Virus record (IMG/VR): IMGVR_UViG_3300027747_001027
Span: 1 to 64,000 of that record
DNA: 64,000 nt
Strand: one strand, 5' to 3'
Source of the DNA: a virus
The notes under the pieces were generated by a model that saw only the letters and a list, made by a program, of their open reading frames with translations, made no database searches and had not been told where the DNA came from. The position numbers and the translations under genes were made by a program. Of the stretch, positions 58,875-64,000 are shown piece after piece (position 1 is the first letter of the stretch; every line of letters begins with the position of its first letter).

Positions 58875-58905
58875 GATTCGCCGACCAAACCAAAAAACAA
58901 AACAT

Positions 58906-59136
58906 ATGAAAATGAACAACACTATATTATTCAATGGTGAACGTACATCAATGTCATCCTCCGGCAATACGGAATGGTTCGAGTTTATCGTAACCACAAC
59001 AAAACGAATCACTCAGTCCGGCGCTCGGTCAGTTGGCCAGATTCACGGCATGGGAGGGCAAGATTTCTCATGCGAAGAATCAACACAAGACGGCCTGCAC
59101 ATCTATAAATGCAAAGCAACCTGCTATTCAGACTAG
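58906..59136 (+). CDS. Small protein, 76 aa
   Basis: MNNTILFNGERTSMSSSGNT, then VTTTKRITQSGARSVGQIHG and Cys pairs (FSCEE, YKCKATC). Not recognised. Confidence 0.55.
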   Translation: MKMNNTILFNGERTSMSSSGNTEWFEFIVTTTKRITQSGARSVGQIHGMGGQDFSCEESTQDGLHIYKCKATCYSD

Positions 59137-59138
59137 AT

Positions 59139-59282
59139 ATGAAAATACCATACGAAATACAATACACTCTTGAGGTTTCCATGCGTATCGCAATAAAAAA
59201 ACATTGGGAATGGCGCAAAGAAGCATACTGGAGGAGTCTTCTAAAACGCGAAATTGCAGCACTCAAATACATAATAAAATGA
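59139..59282 (+). CDS. Small basic protein, 47 aa
   Basis: MKIPYEIQYTLEVSMRIAIK, then HWEWRKEAYWRSLLKREI; helical and basic. Its TGA overlaps the next ATG. Confidence 0.5.
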   Translation: MKIPYEIQYTLEVSMRIAIKKHWEWRKEAYWRSLLKREIAALKYIIK

Positions 59283-59440
59283 AACAAATACCAAGCAAAA
59301 CAACTAACGGAAGCCATTGTCTCCCTCCAGAGGCTTATATGCGCCTTTGGCAAACATCCTCAAAGTCACAAGAGATGCCAAAGTTCAAGTCAACCATCTA
59401 CCCTGATAAAAAGATAACTTCTATCCCATTCAAGAAATGA
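59279..59440 (+). CDS. Small protein, 53 aa
   Basis: MKQIPSKTTNGSHCLPPEAY. It is accepted mainly because both ends overlap neighbours as ATGA. Confidence 0.5.
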   Translation: MKQIPSKTTNGSHCLPPEAYMRLWQTSSKSQEMPKFKSTIYPDKKITSIPFKK

Positions 59441-59802
59441 AAATCAACGGCATTCAATACGAAACGACACCAAGGGAAACCAAACTTTTGGAAACCGCAT
59501 TAAATGATTGCATCAACATCAAGATAATTCCAAATGAAGGATTCGAGGGATTGATTGCAAGCCATGAATGGCAGGGCTACGATTACATTTTTGCATCAAT
59601 TTATTTTAATCCCAAAAATGGAATGTGGGATTTGTATAAAGTCGTAAACAATTTTGATGATGAGAAAAAAATATCTTCATCAATAGATCATTTCCAAGCT
59701 ATAAATAGTTTAAGAAAGCTACAAGATGAAATATGGGCAGATGCTTACAGAAATCCTGTAATTGATTCTTCTGAAGGTGTAATGCTAAGGCAAACAAACT
59801 GA
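59437..59802 (+). CDS. Hypothetical protein, 121 aa
   Basis: MKINGIQYETTPRETKLLET, YDYIFASIYFNPKNGMWDLY; alpha/beta, no known motif. Confidence 0.55.
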   Translation: MKINGIQYETTPRETKLLETALNDCINIKIIPNEGFEGLIASHEWQGYDYIFASIYFNPKNGMWDLYKVVNNFDDEKKISSSIDHFQAINSLRKLQDEIWADAYRNPVIDSSEGVMLRQTN

Positions 59803-59844
59803 TTTAGTTCCCCCCAGAACTAAACAACAACCAATAATAAATAA

Positions 59845-59988
59845 ATGAGCATCATACAACAATTAGCTGAAATTGAGTCAAAAGCACTCAAGTATAAACA
59901 ACAGGATACCGTGTATATTTACACTCAGCGTCCACGCGCATGCAAGGCAGCACTTGCGAAGGCCAAGAGGAGCAACGGATCATGGTAA
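59845..59988 (+). CDS. Small protein, 47 aa
   Basis: MSIIQQLAEIESKALKYKQQ, ending CKAALAKAKRSNGSW. Helical and basic. The next gene starts inside its end (ATGGTAA). Confidence 0.45.
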   Translation: MSIIQQLAEIESKALKYKQQDTVYIYTQRPRACKAALAKAKRSNGSW

Positions 59989-60191
59989 TTCTCTCCACCA
60001 CTCACCGAAACATCGCATTCGATAGCCTAAGAATGGCCGAACTACACGGGATTGAACACATTACGGACAACGTGTGTGTTCTTTCTGAATGCGGAAAGGT
60101 GCTGTCATTCAAGCGTAAGGGCCAAGATGACTTCACGCGCATTGCAAAGTCAACAATCTGCGAAACGCCACTAAGCCAACCAACTTGTTAA
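59982..60191 (+). CDS. Small protein, 69 aa
   Basis: MVILSTTHRNIAFDSLRMAE, VLSECGKVLSFKRKGQDDFT. Its end runs into the palindrome at 60185. Unknown function. Confidence 0.5.
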   Translation: MVILSTTHRNIAFDSLRMAELHGIEHITDNVCVLSECGKVLSFKRKGQDDFTRIAKSTICETPLSQPTC

Positions 60192-60194
60192 CAA
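60185..60194. repeat. Dispersed palindrome site before the 60.2-kb gene
   Basis: TTGTT-AACAA (followed by TAATATG), 4 bases upstream of the ATG at 60199, where a ribosome-binding site or operator would sit. Confidence 0.85.
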
Positions 60195-60198
60195 TAAT

Positions 60199-60486
60199 AT
60201 GACTGGCGAACAACTAAGAGACTATGGCATCTCAAAAGTGGATTCAAACACTCCAGAAGCCTGGAGGAATGACTGCGACTATATTATTGGCTGGCTCGCT
60301 CGAAATGGAGCTGAGTTCACCGCTGAAGATGTCCGGCAGTGGATACCAGAGCCACCACATCCCAACGCAATGGGAGGCAGATTCATCGCAGCACTGAAGG
60401 CAAAGAAGATAATCCGGCTGGAATATCGGAAGGCAACTCGCCCATCAGCTCACGCTAGGGTGCTTGCGGTTTACAGGGGAATATAA
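60199..60486 (+). CDS. Conserved small phage protein, wHTH-like, 95 aa
   Basis: FTAEDVRQWIPEPPHPNAMG, GRFIAALKAKKIIRLEYR and KATRPSAHARVLAVYRG match a recurring family in phage accessory/replication clusters (EPPHPNAMGxxF...TRPEAHARxLxVW). A winged-helix DNA-binding role is a guess. Confidence 0.75.
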   Translation: MTGEQLRDYGISKVDSNTPEAWRNDCDYIIGWLARNGAEFTAEDVRQWIPEPPHPNAMGGRFIAALKAKKIIRLEYRKATRPSAHARVLAVYRGI

Positions 60487-60505
60487 GAAACACTCAGCAA
60501 AATAG

Positions 60506-60533
60506 GCCGCTCTTTAACCGGAGCGGCTTTTTT
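60506..60533. terminator. Terminator between convergent genes
   Basis: Stem GCCGCTC / GAGCGGC with an eight-base loop, then TTTTTTG on the plus strand and an A-rich stretch on the other side. It ends the rightward accessory operon and, leftward, terminase small subunit. Confidence 0.85.
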
Positions 60534-60535
60534 GT

Positions 60536-61027
60536 TTACTCTTCTAATTCTTTCGCAGATGGAATCTCCAGGCGATCATTCACCAACTGAATCGCAATTT
60601 GCGTTCTGGAATCATTCTCCTGCGATAGCTCTCCAGATATGCGAGCATCAAGCTCAATGGCCTTGAGCTTATCAGATACCTTCGGACCCTGAATCGATCT
60701 ATTGCCGTCACCATCAATGCTAATGGACGCAACGGAGGATTCTTCGTTAATATCCTGCGGCTTGGCCCTAGCGATCTCAGCCATAAGAGAACGCTTCTCA
60801 GCGATACTCATTACATTAGACAACCAGTTAGCGTCTCGCAACTCAGCAATATACTTGGCACAATTTGGCCTTGCACTGATCGCTGATCCCTTTTGTGAAG
60901 CGTACTTGTTATTCGTAGCCTTGTATCCAGCTTGGAAAAACGCCTTGTACACAGGCATCCCTGTTGAAACGAACCTGCAAAACTCACGCTCTTTTGGCGT
61001 TAAATCTACTCCCTTTGCTCTTGCCAT
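60536..61027 (-). CDS. terS: Terminase small subunit
   Basis: The packaging-site recognition subunit. LTPKEREFCRFVSTGMPVYK, AFFQAGYKATNNKYASQKGS and SLMAEIARAKPQDI match the helix-turn-helix-type N-terminal region of TerS proteins. The start at 61027 (MARAKGVD) follows the upstream stop by one base (TGATATG). The 163 aa is a usual length. It lies 36 kb from the large subunit and on the opposite strand, an uncommon arrangement. Confidence 0.82.
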   Translation of the reverse strand: MARAKGVDLTPKEREFCRFVSTGMPVYKAFFQAGYKATNNKYASQKGSAISARPNCAKYIAELRDANWLSNVMSIAEKRSLMAEIARAKPQDINEESSVASISIDGDGNRSIQGPKVSDKLKAIELDARISGELSQENDSRTQIAIQLVNDRLEIPSAKELEE

Positions 61028-61028
61028 A

Positions 61029-61640
61029 TCATTCAGTAAATTCGGTATCGTGCGGATTGTCAAGATGTTGTTGCTCGCAGTGCCAAGTAACATCTGCCAT
61101 TACCTTGTATTGCGGGATCTCGCCTTGTACAAAAGATGGATCATGCCATTTGATTCTGTTATTTGGCATTGCTGCAATCTGTCCTGACCCATCATTACAT
61201 TTCAGTAAGTGAAAGCATTTGTGCTGTGTTGGAGATAGACTAAACCCATTGTCGGTATGATCAAGCGTAAACCAGTATTGAGCCGGAACATCCTTTCCAT
61301 CCCTGTTTCTAAAAACGCAGGACATTTCTCGGAAATAAGTGTATTGTACTACACTAAACTCTAGACCCATACAATCCCACATCTGGAGGTCGTAAACCTC
61401 ATAGGGGGGCTCTTGGTTGCAACACGGCAGTTTGTGGAAGAGGCAATGAATCGGAATCCTAGCCCATTGTGCGCCGCTCTCACAGAGAATAGAGAAGTGA
61501 ATCGCTCGCCCTGGTATTGATGTGACTCCCGTGATTACACATGGCTCGTATCCTTTAACATCATCAAGGCCGAATAGGATGCGCTTCTCAACGTATCCGT
61601 AGATGTGTTGCGGGACTGGAGCGTTTAGTGCGTAGTGCAT
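61029..61640 (-). CDS. Conserved phage protein, 203 aa
   Basis: IYGYVEKRILFGLDDVKGYE and TSIPGRAIHFSILCESGAQW with ARIPIHCLFHK is a family I have met in uncultured phages, function unknown. The start at 61640 is fixed by the TAATG overlap with the upstream gene. Confidence 0.7.
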   Translation of the reverse strand: MHYALNAPVPQHIYGYVEKRILFGLDDVKGYEPCVITGVTSIPGRAIHFSILCESGAQWARIPIHCLFHKLPCCNQEPPYEVYDLQMWDCMGLEFSVVQYTYFREMSCVFRNRDGKDVPAQYWFTLDHTDNGFSLSPTQHKCFHLLKCNDGSGQIAAMPNNRIKWHDPSFVQGEIPQYKVMADVTWHCEQQHLDNPHDTEFTE

Positions 61641-61879
61641 TAGTCCATCAATAGTTGAGTTCCAGTGAGCTTGCCGGACATCATTCGTTCTAGTACTGCC
61701 TCGACATCCCACGGATATGGTCCATCAACATACTGCGTCTGGATTCCATATAGTTCATGGTATTGTTCCAGATCAAGCCCGTCGTTAAGCAAACACTCAT
61801 GCAAATTAGCTCGCTTGATATGCGCTACTGGTTCTTGAATGATAGTCACGCCTATCTGTTCGCATCGTGGATAGTTCAT
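61640..61879 (-). CDS. Small conserved phage protein, 79 aa
   Basis: MNYPRCEQIGVTIIQEPVAH, LDLEQYHELYGIQTQYVDGP. Overlaps both neighbours (ATGA and TAATG). Confidence 0.6.
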   Translation of the reverse strand: MNYPRCEQIGVTIIQEPVAHIKRANLHECLLNDGLDLEQYHELYGIQTQYVDGPYPWDVEAVLERMMSGKLTGTQLLMD

Positions 61880-62946
61880 TCGAATGTATTCATTGAAATC
61901 TTTAGCAAATCTTGAATCGTATCTTCGTCAAACAATCCAGGCTTCCCGCCATCTTCAAGTGATGCGTGTTCTTTAATGCGATCATTTACGATCAAGCGAA
62001 TTGCTCCCTGTGCATTTTCAGACAGACGATGGAAAATTTTAGCCAACTTCCCGATAAAATGGAACTGATCAAGTTCTCCAGCGCCGCCACCAATTGACCA
62101 TCGGCAAGCTATAACAAGAAGGTCTTCGTTTCCACCAAACTCTTGAACCCACGATAGCTTGACTGGCTTCTCCACTGATCCACCTTTCTCGGCCCTCACA
62201 TGAGATCGAGCTTCTTGGCAAGACCACTTCTCTTTCCTCGCTTGATCAACGAGTTGCAACACTTTACGATTGTTCTCTTGCTCATCGTTGGAGAACTTAG
62301 CAGTAGCAATTTCCACTGCTACGGTTGGACTGATCTCATTCCGAAGGTGTGCCGGAATCCTAGCGGCTGCTCGATGCCAGTTGCTTACATGGCTATACGA
62401 CATCTTTAAGCTCGCTGCAATTTGTGTCAGAACATTCTCGTGTCCAGTAGCATAAAGGTAACGGATGCCATCACCTGCAAGCCACATTCCTTTGGATGAC
62501 ATATCAACACCCATTCCAATGGCAGCAGCGTAATCCTCCGGCGTTGGAATGATACCTTCCTTTGGCTTGAACTGAGTCATAAACTCACCAAAGTCATAGC
62601 GTTCCGATAGCTTGCTGTATCCATTGTCAAGGCGTGTATTCAGTGCTGCCTCAAGGATTGATTCCTCAGTTCCAATTTCGATTTCTTGTTTAACAATAGT
62701 CATCTTAAGTTCTTTTGCGTCAATCTCTCCGCGATCAAACGCAATGATAGCACAGGCTTCTTCAAGCAGTGCAAAGTGGTTATTCGGAGAGTCTTCGTCC
62801 AGTTCATCCTCTCGTTCACAGATTGAGATCAGCTTTAATGCTGTCTTGATGTCTGTCTTATATTTCCCAGCAAGCATTTCAGCAAGTTGCTGGCGTGTGA
62901 TTGTTCCCTTTGGGGTAGAGAACTGACCCTTGAGTTGTGTGTTCAT
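61876..62946 (-). CDS. ParB-like/HTH DNA-binding protein, 356 aa
   Basis: The centre has a helix-turn-helix (LTQIAASLKMSYSHVSNWHR) followed by RIPAHLRNEISPTVAVEIAT, the order seen in ParB/KorB DNA-binding regions; no nucleotide-binding N-terminal ParB box is evident. It could be a partition, regulator or replication-initiation factor. The start MNTQLKGQF (62946) is preferred. An exact palindrome site (62686) encodes TIVKQE here. It is coupled to the next gene (ATGA). Confidence 0.55.
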   Translation of the reverse strand: MNTQLKGQFSTPKGTITRQQLAEMLAGKYKTDIKTALKLISICEREDELDEDSPNNHFALLEEACAIIAFDRGEIDAKELKMTIVKQEIEIGTEESILEAALNTRLDNGYSKLSERYDFGEFMTQFKPKEGIIPTPEDYAAAIGMGVDMSSKGMWLAGDGIRYLYATGHENVLTQIAASLKMSYSHVSNWHRAAARIPAHLRNEISPTVAVEIATAKFSNDEQENNRKVLQLVDQARKEKWSCQEARSHVRAEKGGSVEKPVKLSWVQEFGGNEDLLVIACRWSIGGGAGELDQFHFIGKLAKIFHRLSENAQGAIRLIVNDRIKEHASLEDGGKPGLFDEDTIQDLLKISMNTFE

Positions 62947-62953
62947 GCAACAA

Positions 62954-63100
62954 CTATTCAGCAATTTCTATGCCAAGTTCTTTCGCAATAATACGAGCAG
63001 CCTCTGTGGACATCGAACGTCCATTTTTTGTGGAGCGTTTCTTTAATTCCTTTTTTACTTTGTCAGGAAGGATAACCCCAAGAACTGGATATTTTTTCAT
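62954..63100 (-). CDS. Ribbon-helix-helix (Arc/CopG-like) regulator, 48 aa
   Basis: MKKYPVLGVILPDKVKKELK: a beta-strand, then the helix-turn-helix RSTKNGRSMSTEAARIIAKE typical of Arc-type repressors. It lies 8 bases upstream of the ParB-like gene and could regulate that operon. Confidence 0.7.
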   Translation of the reverse strand: MKKYPVLGVILPDKVKKELKKRSTKNGRSMSTEAARIIAKELGIEIAE

Positions 63101-63108
63101 AAAAGTTA

Positions 63109-63140
63109 GAGGCGGCAAGGAACCATAACCTCACCGCCTC
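63109..63140 (-). terminator. Hairpin after the DUF736-like gene
   Basis: GAGGCGG / CCGCCTC, seven perfect pairs around an 18-base loop, followed leftward by TAACTTTT. A weak terminator or attenuator between the DUF736-like and RHH genes. Confidence 0.5.
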
Positions 63141-63148
63141 AACCCCCA

Positions 63149-63370
63149 TTAGAATTCGTCTTGCTCTGGCTTGAATGTTTCCTTAACGAAAGGAACGGAT
63201 ACCTTCAGCGAGAGGAACTGCTTGCCCGCCTTGCTAGTGCGGTTCCATGCCGCAATATCCCATTCTTTACCATCGACATTGATTGATCCTTTAAAGTCTG
63301 GATGTTTTTCGCCTTTCTTTACGTTAGTAAATAATGCGCCGGAGTTTGTGTTGTCAAATTGCTGTGACAT
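63149..63370 (-). CDS. DUF736-like protein, 73 aa
   Basis: NTNSGALFTNVKKGEKHPDF and the C-terminal AGKQFLSLKVSVPF match the small DUF736 family (NTGxLFKNxKK...HPDYxG...FLSL), of unknown function but typical next to phage recombination genes. Confidence 0.75.
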   Translation of the reverse strand: MSQQFDNTNSGALFTNVKKGEKHPDFKGSINVDGKEWDIAAWNRTSKAGKQFLSLKVSVPFVKETFKPEQDEF

Positions 63371-63379
63371 ATTGTTTTA

Positions 63380-64000
63380 TTAGGGTTTGTAGAGTGCGAT
63401 CCATTCACGAACCACACCGATTGTTGTTGTTAGTTCGCCCAAGAATTTTTGGGCAGTTGCTTCCTTCATTAAGAAGAAATCTGTTGCTTGTGCAGGGATT
63501 GTTCCAGCATGACGAAGTGCCGCCATGAAGTCATCTTGCGTGACACCAGCTTCCATTAGCTTCTGGAAGAGTTGTTGGTGTCCCTCGCCATTGAACTTGG
63601 ACTTCTCCTCGGTTTCCTTGGATGGCTCTGTAGCCTTCACTGCCTTTGCTTTGGGTGTCTCTGCCTTTGCTACCAGCTTCGACGCTTCTACTGGCTTCTG
63701 CGGCGCAGTACGACCCATTGCAGCTTCTCCGTCATCGTCGTCTGGACAGGCCATTACCATTGCCTGCAAAGCATATCGACGAGCGTATGAAATTAAACTG
63801 CCAATTCCCTGCGGGTCTTCCTTGGCAGGTTTCATGTAAGTTGTGCTGCGAATCCATTGTCCGCTGCTGTGTAGCAACTGGGTTTGGACGAAGTATCCAC
63901 GCTCGTCAGAACCTGGCATCTGCACGACGCTAAGTCCGTTCTTTGTGAGAGCTGGCTTTACCGCTTCCCATACTGTTGAGAGTCCAGCGAATTTTGAGCG
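63380..64000 (-). CDS. ERF-family ssDNA-annealing recombinase, partial
   Basis: Single-strand annealing protein for phage recombination. SQG-type core: QGIGSLISYARRYALQAMVM followed by ACPDDDDGEAA is the ERF signature. The frame continues off the right edge (it reads FAGLSTVWEAVKPALTKNGL at the edge), so the start is not in the window. The C-terminal linker is Lys/Ala-rich, then a helical tail. It works with RusA-type resolvase and DUF736 in recombination modules. Confidence 0.85.
   Translation of the reverse strand, partial: RSKFAGLSTVWEAVKPALTKNGLSVVQMPGSDERGYFVQTQLLHSSGQWIRSTTYMKPAKEDPQGIGSLISYARRYALQAMVMACPDDDDGEAAMGRTAPQKPVEASKLVAKAETPKAKAVKATEPSKETEEKSKFNGEGHQQLFQKLMEAGVTQDDFMAALRHAGTIPAQATDFFLMKEATAQKFLGELTTTIGVVREWIALYKP

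Overview
This window reads as most of the genome of a tailed double-stranded DNA bacteriophage (Caudoviricetes). It has a large terminase, portal, scaffold, major capsid protein, a set of collagen-like and lectin-like tail fibres, a lysis cassette, a DnaB-type helicase, a terminase small subunit and an ERF-type annealing protein, and no cellular housekeeping genes. I see no tail sheath, tail tube or classical tape-measure gene. A single 2,810-residue protein and many fibre genes dominate the structural block, so a short-tailed (podovirus-like) particle is my best guess; this is inference. The DNA is visibly A+T-rich, with a more G+C-rich stretch at about 55.1-59 kb. Most starts lack a Shine-Dalgarno sequence and instead have an A/T context (AATTATG, ATATTATG) or an ACACAACACAA-type leader. 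That suggests a host such as Bacteroidota or Verrucomicrobiota, but I cannot fix the host.

Layout. 0-2.2 kb (minus): an HNH endonuclease followed by a cytosine-5 DNA methyltransferase gene that overlaps a second, equally long reading frame. 2.3-4.2 kb (plus): small early-type genes (zinc ribbon, HNH, RusA-like resolvase). 4.3-8.4 kb (minus): small genes, a phosphoesterase, an HExxH protein, and a lysis module (GH108-like endolysin, holin-like membrane proteins, lipoprotein). 8.4-15.5 kb (minus): tail fibres. 15.6-22.3 kb (minus): major capsid, scaffold, portal and a glycosyltransferase. 22.4-24.2 kb (plus): the large terminase alone. 24.2-47.1 kb (minus): methyltransferase, GT9-like glycosyltransferase, the giant polyvalent-type protein, accessory virion proteins, a second large fibre, tail/stalk proteins and a paralogous GT9-like glycosyltransferase.

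47.1-47.8 kb is a divergent control region with a promoter-like site, an inverted repeat, a terminator whose loop is complementary to an upstream hairpin loop, and about 380 nt of hairpin-rich non-coding sequence. 47.8-54.7 kb (mostly plus): glycosyltransferase, MazG, dCMP deaminase, helicase, tRNA-Ala, more structured non-coding DNA and coiled-coil proteins. 54.7-56.0 kb is a gene-poor, origin-like region (A/T tract, G-quadruplex-prone tract, tandem repeats), followed by three sigma-54-like promoter matches. 56.0-60.5 kb (plus): a run of small accessory genes. 60.5-64 kb (minus): terminase small subunit, a ParB-like HTH protein, a ribbon-helix-helix regulator, a DUF736-like protein and an ERF protein cut by the window edge. 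Both window ends are read leftward, so the ends could join in a circular or permuted map.

Most notable: (1) a dispersed palindrome TTGTT(N)AACAA present 13 times exactly; (2) the dual-frame methylase locus; (3) a tRNA-guanine-transglycosylase/DpdA-like segment and an HELGH peptidase motif inside the giant virion protein; (4) the kissing-loop terminator; (5) the origin-like region with neighbouring sigma-54-like sites.
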